Assembly: GCF_003583925.1 (NCBI RefSeq)
Contig: NZ_QYCN01000035.1
Location: 1-40,772 of the forward strand
Direction: 5' to 3'
Source of the DNA: Hymenobacter rubripertinctus
GTDB lineage: Bacteria > Bacteroidota > Bacteroidia > Cytophagales > Hymenobacteraceae
DNA length: 40,772 bases
In this document: positions 1 to 8,393 of the stretch, in pieces
How the letters are laid out: the number at the start of each line of letters is the position of its first letter
How positions within the stretch are numbered: the stretch's first letter is position 1
The notes under the pieces: generated by a model
The model's input: only the letters and a program-made list of their open reading frames with translations
The model's database searches: none
Told to the model about the DNA's origin: nothing
Position numbers and translations under genes: made by a program

Positions 1-71
1 CGGACGCGGCCAAGGTGCTGGATCGGCGACACCCTCGTAACGCACCACCTCCGGTCCTATTGCCAGGGCAT

Positions 72-101
72 AAAAAAGGCGTCCGGCTGTGCGGGACGCC
101 T
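72..101 (-). terminator. Intrinsic terminator, minus strand
   Basis: On the minus strand AGGCGTCC pairs perfectly with GGACGCCT (arms 77-84 and 94-101) around a 9-nt loop and is followed by a run of six T. It lies just downstream of the small minus-strand gene ending at 124, so it probably terminates that transcript. Confidence 0.75.
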
Positions 102-123
102 GGGATGGGCAATGCGAAAGCGG

Positions 124-294
124 CTACAGCTGCGCCCGCACCTTCAGCCTGTCGCGGTCCACTACGGCCCGGTCCGTCAGCTCGTCGGCCACGCGCAGCA
201 CCCGCTCGATGCGGGCCCGGTAGGCTTTAGTCTGGAATTTGGCCTGGTCGCCCCGAAATTCGATGACCAGTTTGGGCGGCTCAATAGCGGGCAT
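124..294 (-). CDS. Small hypothetical protein, 56 aa
   Basis: A short charged protein with no recognised domain. The frame opens at a TTG at 360, but the ATG at 294 gives a protein starting MPAIEPPKLVIEF and is the more natural start. The sequence is rich in Arg and Asp (RARIERVLRVADELTDRAV) and probably forms an amphipathic helix after a beta strand. A strong terminator lies 23 nt past the stop, which is the best support that this is a real transcribed gene. The function is unknown. Confidence 0.45.
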   Translation of the reverse strand: MPAIEPPKLVIEFRGDQAKFQTKAYRARIERVLRVADELTDRAVVDRDRLKVRAQL

Positions 295-540
295 GGCAGT
301 GGGATATGGATAGGCCGGCAAAGATACGTAAAAAGTCAGCCGGTGATAGCGCAGGGTCAAGTATAGCGTTTTCTACGCAAAAAGCGAGCGGCTGGCTGAA
401 AACCAGTTGTGTGCTGTTGGCCTACCGGACTACCTGGTCAGCTTCTGAAAAGGTATTTTAGCAAGAAGTAGTTTGGCCATTAGCGCTGAACATCTATCTT
501 GGCCCCGCATCCTGATCTACTTGCTATTCTTATCGCTTAC

Positions 541-1314
541 ATGTCCTTACCCACCCGGGACTTTCTCGACCGCACTGCCGACCATTGGGCCTACATCGTG
601 CGCCGGGAGCAGCCTGCCCCCAACCTGGCTGTTTTCCTGCACGGCTACACCGGCGACTACCTCGGCACCTGGGGCCGGCTGCCGCACATGCTCTACGAGG
701 AGGCCGATGCCCACCCGCCCCTGGCCGACTGGGATTACGTATTCCTGGGCTACCGCACCGGCGCAGTCGAGTGCTGCCTCGACCTTGCCCGCCGCCTGGC
801 CACGGAGCTGGCCAAGGCCCACGCCGGCGCGGCTCCTTACCGGGGGGCGTACGCACGGTTCGCACTGCTGGGCCACTCGCTTGGCACGCTCGGCATCCGC
901 CAGCTGCTGTGCGCCAGCGTGCTGCACACGCCGCCCACGCTGCTGGAGCAGCTGCACAGTATCACGCTGTTCGGGACGCCCGTCAACGGTAGTCCGCTGG
1001 CGCGGTTCGGGCAGTGGGTATTCCCGGTCAGCGACGCGCTACGGCCTGCCAGCCCCCAACTGCGGATGCTCAAGGCCTGGACCGACAGCAGCTACCAGCC
1101 CCGGCGCTGGCCCGCGCCCCGGGTGCTACTGGGCTTGGAAGACCAGGTGGTGGGCCACAAGTTCGCCGACCTGGTGAATTGGGCCGGCGACGAGCCCGCC
1201 CGCCTGGAGTCGCTCGGCCACTCGGCCATGGTCAAACCCACCGGCTGGGACTGCACCGTCGTTGACTACCTAGTGCAAGCGCTCTCGCCGCTACCCGTCC
1301 CCGCTGCCCGATGA
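541..1314 (+). CDS. Alpha/beta-hydrolase (lipase/esterase-like), 257 aa
   Basis: The protein has the hallmarks of an alpha/beta-hydrolase. FLHGYTGDYLGTW near residue 34 fits an oxyanion-hole HG segment. GHSLG at about residue 114 is the nucleophile elbow with the catalytic Ser. FGTPVNGSPLARFG follows, as in lipases and PGAP1-like esterases. A late His in ESLGHSAMVKP fits the catalytic His. The ATG at 541 is preferred over an in-frame start at 499. There is no signal peptide, so it is predicted cytosolic or exported by another route. The stop overlaps the next ORF by four bases (ATGA), so the two are probably translationally coupled. The substrate cannot be told from sequence. Confidence 0.8.
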   Translation: MSLPTRDFLDRTADHWAYIVRREQPAPNLAVFLHGYTGDYLGTWGRLPHMLYEEADAHPPLADWDYVFLGYRTGAVECCLDLARRLATELAKAHAGAAPYRGAYARFALLGHSLGTLGIRQLLCASVLHTPPTLLEQLHSITLFGTPVNGSPLARFGQWVFPVSDALRPASPQLRMLKAWTDSSYQPRRWPAPRVLLGLEDQVVGHKFADLVNWAGDEPARLESLGHSAMVKPTGWDCTVVDYLVQALSPLPVPAAR

Positions 1315-2459
1315 GTCCTTCCGCTTTTCTTTCGCCCGACGAAGAACAGGCCCGACTGGCCCAGCTGGCGGTGGCACCCTGGCGGCCCACCGGCCCCGCC
1401 GTCGGGGAGGCTTTGGCGCCCCAGCCAGCCACTACTCCCGGGCTCAAGGGCCACTGGTCGCCGCTGGCAGCCACTGGCGGCGGCTCCGCCGTAGCAGGCC
1501 CTTCGGCCGCTTTGCTCCAACGGTGGCTGCGGCCGCACTGGGAAGCGCCGGTGACCGACCCGGCCCAGCGCCGGTTCCGGCAGTCGCTGCATGAGACGCT
1601 GACGGACTTGCAACTCCAGGAGCTGGCCCTGGCCAATGGGTACGTGACGCTGGCCGGGGTGCACACCGCCCTCTACGAGCAGCTGCGGGCCCTGCTCAGC
1701 ACCACGGCCGTGCAGCAGTACGTACTCGATTACGGCTATCCGCTGCTCTGGCAACTAGCCCAGCGCGTAGGGCTGGCCGACGAGCTGGCCGGGCGCGACC
1801 CGGCCTTGCGGCCGATGCTGGCAGCCGTGCCGGATCAGCCGCCTTTGGCTCCCGGCAACCAGGTCCGGTTTGCCTCCTTTCTCTCCCTGTACGGGCAATG
1901 GCAACAGGACAGCGCGTTGCAGGCCTTTCAACAACTGCTCGCCGAGCCCGAACAGTCCGCCGGGCAGTCACCACCCACCGAACAGGCCTTGCGCGGGCTA
2001 CTCCGGCGGGTACCAGCCGACTGGCTCCGCACCCTCTCATTGCTCCCCGAATCCGGCCCGGCGGGCGAGCCAGCAGGGCCGGCCGATACGGCCCTGGCGC
2101 TCCAAGCGGCCAGCGGGCTGGTCAGGTTCGTGGAAGGCCTCGCCAACGCCTGGCAGCTCTTCGCGGGCACCGACCGCACCGGGTTGGCAGCCTTCCTGGC
2201 CCGGCCAGTCGGCGCTTTTTTCGGCTACCACCTGCGCGGGCAGCAGGCGCTGCGCACGGGCCCGGACTGGTCGGGGGAAGCCGTCGCGCCCGAAGTACTT
2301 TTATACCTCACCACCGGAACCGTATTCGACCCCATCGGGGCCGCGCCCGAAACACCGCTACCGGCCTTGACGGCGCAGTATCAGGCGGGGCTACATTCGC
2401 TGGCCGAACTATGGGCCCTGGCCCAACAGGCCACCGGGCTGCGCCTGACCGAACCCTAA
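1311..2459 (+). CDS. Hypothetical protein coupled to the hydrolase, 382 aa
   Basis: I do not recognise a family. The protein is rich in Ala, Leu, Gln and Pro. It has a low-complexity N-terminal ~75 residues, then a largely helical body (for example RFRQSLHETLTDLQLQELAL and SLYGQWQQDSALQAFQQLL). No transmembrane segment or catalytic motif is evident. The start overlaps the hydrolase stop by four bases, which suggests co-translation and possibly a partner, chaperone or immunity role for the hydrolase. That role is inference from position only. Confidence 0.65.
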   Translation: MSPSAFLSPDEEQARLAQLAVAPWRPTGPAVGEALAPQPATTPGLKGHWSPLAATGGGSAVAGPSAALLQRWLRPHWEAPVTDPAQRRFRQSLHETLTDLQLQELALANGYVTLAGVHTALYEQLRALLSTTAVQQYVLDYGYPLLWQLAQRVGLADELAGRDPALRPMLAAVPDQPPLAPGNQVRFASFLSLYGQWQQDSALQAFQQLLAEPEQSAGQSPPTEQALRGLLRRVPADWLRTLSLLPESGPAGEPAGPADTALALQAASGLVRFVEGLANAWQLFAGTDRTGLAAFLARPVGAFFGYHLRGQQALRTGPDWSGEAVAPEVLLYLTTGTVFDPIGAAPETPLPALTAQYQAGLHSLAELWALAQQATGLRLTEP

Positions 2460-2657
2460 CGTAGGACCGGTGAACTACCATATCCGAGCAACTACCACGA
2501 GGCTGTTCCTCCTCACGGCCGGCAGTTGTCCGGGTGACATATAGATTCCTGCCAGCGCTACGTTACCCAACAGGTGGTGCGCCAGGATTCGCCGAAACGG
2601 ATACGACGCTGCACGGTAATTATCCGCTCCTTCTTTATCTCATTACTACCCCTTATT

Positions 2658-3944
2658 ATGAATACTCTTGCCTACTATGCCGCCGCCGCACCCCACCTGC
2701 AAGCTGCCCGTGCGGCCGTTGAACAACACCGGGCCACGACCGGCGACTGGCACATCAGTGATATCGTCGACGAGGCCGGTCAGCAGTACGTGGACTTGGT
2801 GATGGAGGGCGGTGGGGTACTGGGCATTGCGCTGGTTGGTTACGTGTACGTGCTCGAAGAACTGGGCGTGCGCTTCCTGCAGCTCGGCGGCACCTCCGCC
2901 GGCTCCATCAATGCTCTACTTATGGCGGCGGCCGGGCCCGTGGCGGCCCCCAAAACCGACTGGCTGCTGGGCCAACTCACGGCGCAGGACCTGCAAGAGT
3001 TCGTGGATGGCGACGACGACGCCCGCGACTTCGTGCGCGTGCTGGTCGATAATGGCCGCCTGCTGCGCTACCTCTGGAAAGGGGCCCAGGTGCTCGACAA
3101 CCTGACCCAGGATTTCGGCCTCAACCCCGGCCACGTGTTCCACGACTGGCTGCGGGGCCTGCTCGATGAGCGCGGCATCCGCACGGTGGCCGACCTGCAC
3201 CGGCTGCGTACGCTCACGCCCGCCGACGGGCTGCGCCGCCGCACGGGGGAAGTGTACGCCCCGGACCACCCCATCCGCGTGGCCCTGGTCACGGCCGACG
3301 TCACGACCGAATCCAAGGTGGTGTTCCCCGAAATGGCCCCGCTCTACTATGCCGCGCCTGAGCAGGTGCACCCCGCCGATTTCGTGCGGGCTTCGATGGC
3401 CATTCCCGGGTTCTTCCAACCCTACCAGCTCACCGACTTACCGGGGACCGGGCAACCCGGCGGCCCGGCCTGGGAAGTGGCCACTGGCTACCGTGGCCCG
3501 GTGCCGGAGACGGTGTATTTCGTCGATGGCGGCATCCTTTCCAACTTCCCCATCGACTTGTTTCATCACCATTACCAAGTGCCCGCCTGCCCCACGTTCG
3601 GCATAAAGCTGGGCCTGGACCGCTCGGTGCCCAACCAAACGCAGAAGTTCACCCAGCTGCTGGGCGGCATTCTCAACACCACCCGCCACGGCCACGACTA
3701 CGACTTTATCACCCGCAACCCCGACTTTCGGCACCTGGTCAGCTATGCCGACACCGGCCGTTTTAACTGGCTGGACTTTTCGCTGCCCGAAACCGATAAG
3801 CAGGCCCTGTTCGCGGAAGGCGCGCGGGCGGCGGCCGATTTCGTGGCCCGTTTCGACTGGGCGGGCTACAAGCAAGTCCGCCGCCAGTTGCTCAAAGCCT
3901 TCCAGGTCACGGACGCCGTGAGCCCGAGCACCAGTATCACCTGA
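2658..3944 (+). CDS. Patatin-like phospholipase, 428 aa
   Basis: A clear patatin-family Ser-Asp lipid acyl hydrolase. VMEGGGVLGIALVGY is the glycine-rich oxyanion loop, GTSAGSINAL carries the nucleophile Ser in a GxSxG elbow, and VDGGILSNFPIDLF supplies the catalytic Asp of the DGG motif. FVRASMAIPGFFQPY is the usual conserved strand between them. There is no signal peptide. The ATG at 2658 precedes the conserved region by about 50 residues and is favoured over an upstream in-frame start at 2574. It lies between an unknown gene and a putative peptidoglycan-active protein, which together look like an effector or envelope-modifying set. Patatins also act as phospholipase effectors in anti-phage systems, but nothing here ties it to the cassette 4 kb away. 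Confidence 0.9.
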   Translation: MNTLAYYAAAAPHLQAARAAVEQHRATTGDWHISDIVDEAGQQYVDLVMEGGGVLGIALVGYVYVLEELGVRFLQLGGTSAGSINALLMAAAGPVAAPKTDWLLGQLTAQDLQEFVDGDDDARDFVRVLVDNGRLLRYLWKGAQVLDNLTQDFGLNPGHVFHDWLRGLLDERGIRTVADLHRLRTLTPADGLRRRTGEVYAPDHPIRVALVTADVTTESKVVFPEMAPLYYAAPEQVHPADFVRASMAIPGFFQPYQLTDLPGTGQPGGPAWEVATGYRGPVPETVYFVDGGILSNFPIDLFHHHYQVPACPTFGIKLGLDRSVPNQTQKFTQLLGGILNTTRHGHDYDFITRNPDFRHLVSYADTGRFNWLDFSLPETDKQALFAEGARAAADFVARFDWAGYKQVRRQLLKAFQVTDAVSPSTSIT

Positions 3945-4027
3945 ACCTAGTATTCGCATCCACCGCTAGCGCAGGCTGCGGCCGCGACGGGTAGTCGATT
4001 CTCTCTTTCTCTCCTTGCTTTTTCGTT

Positions 4028-4945
4028 ATGGCCACGCAGTACCAGATTATTCCGCTCGAAGCCAACCTGCGCAGCCAGCCCAAGCTGGTCGCCAGCACCG
4101 TTCTCGTGCAGCTCAAACAAGGCCAGCAGGTGGACGAGCTGCCCGCCCGCAGCGACACGCCGGCCGGGTGGCGACGCGTGCGGGCCGAGGTGCAAGGCAC
4201 CCCGGTAGAAGGCTTCATCAAAGCATTCCTGCTCAAAAAGCTCGACCAAGTGCCGGTCGTCACGCCTCCGCCCGTTCTGCCCACGCTGCCCGAGGCCCAC
4301 CTGACCCCGCCCGGTGCGGTGCGCGTGACCAACCGCGACTGGTGGGCCTACTCGCTCAACGACCCCAAGCAGCCCGGCCGCACCAGTGCGGCCATCGCAG
4401 ACAGGGCCCAGGATCTGGGCCGCATCGTCAGCTACCTGCATGTGGAGTCGGCGGCCCGCTACCGGCGCACGTCCACGGCGACTTACTGCAACATCTACGT
4501 CCACGACTACTGCCACCTGGCCGGAGTGTATCTGCCGCGGGTGTGGTGGCAGGCCAAGGCGTTGGTCCAGTTACTGCAGCGGCAGCCGCTGAAGGCACGC
4601 TATGGCACCACGGTGGTGGAGTACAACGTCAATGCGCTCTACAACTGGCTGGAAGAGTTCGGCCCGGATTTCGGCTGGCGGCGCACCACCAGCCTGACCG
4701 ATTTGCAACAGGCGGCCAACCTGGGCCAGGTCTGCATCATCGCCGCTCAGCGCACGAACTTGAATGCCGCCGGCCACATCGTGGCCGTGGTGCCGGAAAC
4801 GGATACCCACAAGGCCAGTCGTAAAGGAAACGCCGTAACTACCCCGTTGCAGAGCCAGGCCGGGGCTACCAACTTCCGCTACGGCGGCCGCGTCTGGTGG
4901 ACGGGCACGCAGTTCCGCCGCTTCGGTTTCTGGATTCACGCCTGA
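4028..4945 (+). CDS. SH3-like plus papain-fold (CHAP/NlpC-like) protein, 305 aa
   Basis: The N-terminal ~75 residues (LEANLRSQPKL, then VQLKQGQQVDEL and GWRRVRAEVQGTPVEGFI) match a bacterial SH3 domain. A Pro-rich linker (VVTPPPVLPTLP) follows. The C-terminal half has a YCNIYVHDYCHLAG segment, in which the first Cys is a plausible nucleophile, and later AGHIVAVVPE, which supplies a His. This order is typical of papain-fold peptidoglycan hydrolases and amidases. No signal peptide is visible, so export would need another route such as lysis or a contractile system. The peptidase call is inference from motif order; the SH3 call is firmer. Confidence 0.65.
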   Translation: MATQYQIIPLEANLRSQPKLVASTVLVQLKQGQQVDELPARSDTPAGWRRVRAEVQGTPVEGFIKAFLLKKLDQVPVVTPPPVLPTLPEAHLTPPGAVRVTNRDWWAYSLNDPKQPGRTSAAIADRAQDLGRIVSYLHVESAARYRRTSTATYCNIYVHDYCHLAGVYLPRVWWQAKALVQLLQRQPLKARYGTTVVEYNVNALYNWLEEFGPDFGWRRTTSLTDLQQAANLGQVCIIAAQRTNLNAAGHIVAVVPETDTHKASRKGNAVTTPLQSQAGATNFRYGGRVWWTGTQFRRFGFWIHA

Positions 4946-4978
4946 TTTAATAGTTCCCACTCCCCCCCCCCTTTTCCT

Positions 4979-5392
4979 ATGCCAACCCAGACTCGTGAAC
5001 AGCTAATCGCGGCCGTGGAAGCCGTCATCCGGCCAGGTGGCCCTGATAGCGCCAAGATTACGGCCAACGATGTTCGAACGGCCTTCGGCATCCTCATCGA
5101 CGAAGTACTGGCCCGCTCCACGCAGGAATCTACTACCTCCGTGCTGGAGTTCGTGTTCGCCACCGATTTTGGGGAGCAGGTCCGCGCCACCATCGGCAAC
5201 CGTCAAGCGGGCTCTTACCGCCTGGCCGCCACGCAAAACACCACCAGCATCAATTTTGTCGTGAACGGCAATCCAACAGCTGCTCCCATAAATGTCCAGA
5301 GTGGCGACGAACTCACCGTCACCGTAACCCGGCAGAGCACCACCTCCGGCGCAATCGTGACGCTGGAATCGCTCGGCAACAATATTCCATAA
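4979..5392 (+). CDS. Small virion/tail-like protein, 137 aa
   Basis: The N-terminal helix pair (TREQLIAAVEAVIRPGG, then ITANDVRTAFGILIDEVL) resembles the N-terminal segment of some phage tail- or appendage-associated proteins in Bacteroidota. The C-terminal ~60 residues are beta-rich and full of Thr, Asn and Gly, as in small beta-sandwich domains. It sits 3 nt upstream of the LamG-like gene and is probably co-transcribed with it. The family name is uncertain and the virion link is inference. Confidence 0.55.
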   Translation: MPTQTREQLIAAVEAVIRPGGPDSAKITANDVRTAFGILIDEVLARSTQESTTSVLEFVFATDFGEQVRATIGNRQAGSYRLAATQNTTSINFVVNGNPTAAPINVQSGDELTVTVTRQSTTSGAIVTLESLGNNIP

Positions 5393-5395
5393 GCT

Positions 5396-7618
5396 ATGCG
5401 CTATCAGACTACGTATTACAGCAACCACCCAAGTGCCCCGCTTACCTTGGCGCAAACCCACTTGGCCAGGGTCGCTGCCGCTGGGGGGCAATTTGCCGAT
5501 GCCAGCTACGTGAGGGCCGCCGTGGAATTACTACGTCGCTGGAATCTGTTGCCTCACGTTGTCCATTGGAGTGATGCCCGATTTGGTGTGGTCGTGGAGC
5601 AAGGGCAGGTTACGCGGCAGTTTTCATTGCGCGGCCCCGATGCCGTGACAACTCCCGGCGTAGCGGGTCCCCGCTATGTGGCGCAAGGCTATAATGGTCA
5701 TCCGGAAATTCGATACGATCAGGCCAGCCTGCAAGTGCCCCTGCTAGATCTTTCCCATACCAACCAGTATACCACCCTCTGGCTGGGGCAACAGCGCACC
5801 CGCGACACCATCGGTTTCTTCTACGAGCTGTCCCGCGACTACAACCAGTCGGCGGGCGGAATGACGGCGCTGATCGAGAATAATCAGCTGGAAGTCGCCC
5901 ATCATACTACTGATTTCGTGGTGATTCGTGATGCGGGCAGCTACCAGCAGCAACCGCTGTACGTCGTCACGCGCGGGGATTTTACGCGCAGTTCGGAAGA
6001 AATCAACGTGCGCATGAATGAGCAGGAACTGACCGAATACAGTTACGGCACGACGCCTTACAACCGGGATACGACCGGCCCACTCCGTCCCGACGTATTG
6101 TACTTGGGGGCGCGGGGCGGCAATCAATTTCCCCTGCGCAATGGGTTGCTCAACTCCCTGCTGATACTCGATGTTGCGGTCAGTGATGAGGCGCGGGGGG
6201 CCTTACAGCAGTTTCTGCGGCAGCAGTATACCCCGGTGCTCGTCCCGCAGAATGGCCTGCAAGCTTGGTTTCAGGCTGAGCGAGGGGCTCAATTCAATCA
6301 AGCGGGTCAGTTGACCTCCTGGACCGATCAAAGCGGTAACGGGATGGATCTGACGCCGACTGATGGGTCGGCTGTGCTTTCTGCTGAGCAGCTAAACGCG
6401 CATCCCATGATTCGTGTTAGTGGGCGCCTGGCATCTACTAAGCTGTGCCGGATAACGGGCAACAGTGCCCGATCGGTGTATTTCCTGGGCCGTTTGGTCG
6501 AGGGTAACGTCGTGCTGAGCTGGGGGGAAGCAAACACCGGACGGTTATTTGAGTGTGCTCAGGAAGGTAATTCACCCTTTATTCATGCCTATGGGGAGGG
6601 CATGGACAATCTGAATACGTTGGGAAGTCAACCCGTATTAGCTCCTGCTTTGTGGACCTGGCGCTATGACGGTGAAGCAGGCGGCTACAGTGAGTTTAAT
6701 GATCAAGTAGGTGCTAAAGGCGGTCCGCCATACATGAACACCCCCGGTACTCCGCTGTTCTTGGCATGGGGTGGCTATTACGGCCCGAGTGTAGTAGACT
6801 TCTTAGAAGTGCTGGTGTATGACCGTTTTGTAACAGGGCCGGAACATGAGCAGATCCGCGCTTACCTGGGGGCTAAAGGAGCCGTACCGGTACGAAGCGC
6901 AGCAGATGGGGCTGTGCCTAGCCAACAGCTACAGGGCTGGTGGCGGGCCGATACTGGCGTTGAGGTTGATGCGGACGGATTCATTACGCAGTGGACCGAT
7001 CAAAGCGTTCATGCCCGGCACCTAATGCCCGAGGCGGCAGGCATACTAAACCTTGATGTGTGGGCTGGCCGGACAGCCATTCGTTTTACTGGCGGACCCG
7101 CTTTTTTGCCCTTTGCCTTGCCAGAATTGGCGCCGGCGGTATACACGGTGCTGCTGGTGTTGCAAAAACAGGCTGGTCAGGATAATATGATGCCCATCGC
7201 GTTTGGTCGAAGTAGTGAGGAGGCAAACGATTTGTGGGCTAACTACAACTGCTTTGGCCTCAATAATTTTAACGACAACATCTACGGGTTACGAAATGCC
7301 AGCGATTTCCTACATCAGCCGATCCTGGTGACAGCTGAACTCTACCACCAGGATTCCTCTTCTTTCCGGCTGTGGCTCAATGGGCAGCCGCAACAGGTTG
7401 CGCCAGTTATAAACACGACTGTCGACCGACCATTATCACCCGTATTTCGGGTAGGTGGCTCCGTATTCCTTAATTCAGGCTCGTATTTGTGGAACGGTTG
7501 GATCGCAGAAGTTATTCTGTACGATCGGACCCTTGAGCAAGTGGAGCGCGATGAACTTCATGCCAACCTATTAATTAAGTATGGTATCAGTGGTGCTACA
7601 GCGCCCTCTCAATCATAG
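5396..7618 (+). CDS. Three-module LamG/concanavalin-like protein, 740 aa
   Basis: Three tandem lectin-like beta-sandwich modules can be seen by internal repetition. The second and third open with LQAWFQAERG / SWTDQSGNGMDL and LQGWWRADTG / QWTDQSVHARHL. All three close on a strand plus helix (LLILDVAVSDEARGAL, EVLVYDRFVTGPEHEQI, EVILYDRTLEQVERDEL). Such LamG-like folds usually bind carbohydrate or other surface ligands. No signal peptide or sorting domain is visible. Codon use is more relaxed and AT-richer than in the hydrolase and patatin genes upstream. It ends right beside the decayed C39-like remnant of cassette copy 1, so the inverted duplication has been joined directly to this operon. 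Confidence 0.75.
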   Translation: MRYQTTYYSNHPSAPLTLAQTHLARVAAAGGQFADASYVRAAVELLRRWNLLPHVVHWSDARFGVVVEQGQVTRQFSLRGPDAVTTPGVAGPRYVAQGYNGHPEIRYDQASLQVPLLDLSHTNQYTTLWLGQQRTRDTIGFFYELSRDYNQSAGGMTALIENNQLEVAHHTTDFVVIRDAGSYQQQPLYVVTRGDFTRSSEEINVRMNEQELTEYSYGTTPYNRDTTGPLRPDVLYLGARGGNQFPLRNGLLNSLLILDVAVSDEARGALQQFLRQQYTPVLVPQNGLQAWFQAERGAQFNQAGQLTSWTDQSGNGMDLTPTDGSAVLSAEQLNAHPMIRVSGRLASTKLCRITGNSARSVYFLGRLVEGNVVLSWGEANTGRLFECAQEGNSPFIHAYGEGMDNLNTLGSQPVLAPALWTWRYDGEAGGYSEFNDQVGAKGGPPYMNTPGTPLFLAWGGYYGPSVVDFLEVLVYDRFVTGPEHEQIRAYLGAKGAVPVRSAADGAVPSQQLQGWWRADTGVEVDADGFITQWTDQSVHARHLMPEAAGILNLDVWAGRTAIRFTGGPAFLPFALPELAPAVYTVLLVLQKQAGQDNMMPIAFGRSSEEANDLWANYNCFGLNNFNDNIYGLRNASDFLHQPILVTAELYHQDSSSFRLWLNGQPQQVAPVINTTVDRPLSPVFRVGGSVFLNSGSYLWNGWIAEVILYDRTLEQVERDELHANLLIKYGISGATAPSQS

Positions 7619-7689
7619 CTATCGTTCAGAGAACTGGTCGTGGCTGTTGCAGAACCCTGACCGGATTCGGGCGCGTTCCATAGCAGAAG

Positions 7690-7907
7690 GCGGTGATGGT
7701 GACCCGGTAGCCTAGGTCTAGGTTTTTGTCGAGTAGCAGAAACAACAGCACCGGCAGGCCCAGGCGCAGGTAGGCGTATAGGAGGCCCTTGGCCCTGCGC
7801 AGCTGCTGCATGCGGGCGGTTGGTAAGGTGCGGCCGTGGCGGTAGAACAGGTTGCGGGCTGATACTCAGATGCAGGGTGGCAAACGGCTAAATATCGTGA
7901 TTGCCAC
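7690..7907 (-). pseudogene. Decayed C39-like gene of cassette copy 1
   Basis: On the minus strand, directly after the JAB stop, the DNA matches the start of the 338-aa gene at 34401 in the other copy: a GTG right after TGA, then FSRLP, NLFYRHGRT, and RAKGLLYAYLRLGLPVLLFL. It is broken. An in-frame stop occurs about 13 codons in, and about 120 bp present in copy 2 (roughly 34490-34612) are missing. Similarity stops soon after the VTIT segment, where the catalytic His of the family would lie (GHLVTITGYR in copy 2, GYRVTITAF here), so even that His has changed. This is clearly a remnant. Confidence 0.85.
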
Positions 7908-8393
7908 TCACAGCAACTCTAAGTACATGGGCCTATGCCATGCCCGATGCAAAGACGCCCTGGCCTGGAGCTCATCCGGGGGTACCCCTCCGACGATCAA
8001 TAAAAGTGGGCTCCTTACCCCATACTGCCGCCGAAACGCGAAGCAGTTCATCTGCCGAATATCCGGTCCGCTGGCCTGGGCGTTATAAGCGGGATGCGTG
8101 TGCCATTCGCCCAGGTAGTGCAACGGGGGCGTCTGTTGCTTTACCTCCGCCAGCAGTTGCTTGAGACCTCGCACGCCGCGCTCGAAATGGGTCGGCCCAT
8201 GCTTGGAATCGGGTGGCGGCGGAGTTGCCAGCACGGCGGTAGCGAGTCGACGATTGGCGCTGTAATACCCCACCAAAATACCACCCGTTTCCAACGGATG
8301 CTCCAGCAGCGCCTGCTCCCGGATGACCGCCACTGCCTCAGCAGACAGCTGTAGGCACTGGTGACCATCCGGGGAACTTAACAACAGGCTCAC
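7908..8393 (-). CDS. JAB/JAMM deconjugase-like peptidase (Cap3-like), copy 1
   Basis: A 161-aa single-domain JAB1/MPN+ metallopeptidase. The full JAMM signature is present: Glu35 in ETGGILVGYY, His98 and His100 in GEWHTHP, then Ser108 and Asp111 in SGPD with the canonical seven-residue gap. These residues bind and activate the catalytic zinc. In bacterial ubiquitin-like operons such proteins cleave after the C-terminal residue of the conjugated protein; Cap3 in type II CBASS is the closest analogue. It starts at a GTG that overlaps the E2-E1 stop (GTGA), so the two are translationally coupled. By position its substrate should be conjugates made by the E2-E1 enzyme. Confidence 0.9.
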   Translation of the reverse strand: MSLLLSSPDGHQCLQLSAEAVAVIREQALLEHPLETGGILVGYYSANRRLATAVLATPPPPDSKHGPTHFERGVRGLKQLLAEVKQQTPPLHYLGEWHTHPAYNAQASGPDIRQMNCFAFRRQYGVRSPLLLIVGGVPPDELQARASLHRAWHRPMYLELL

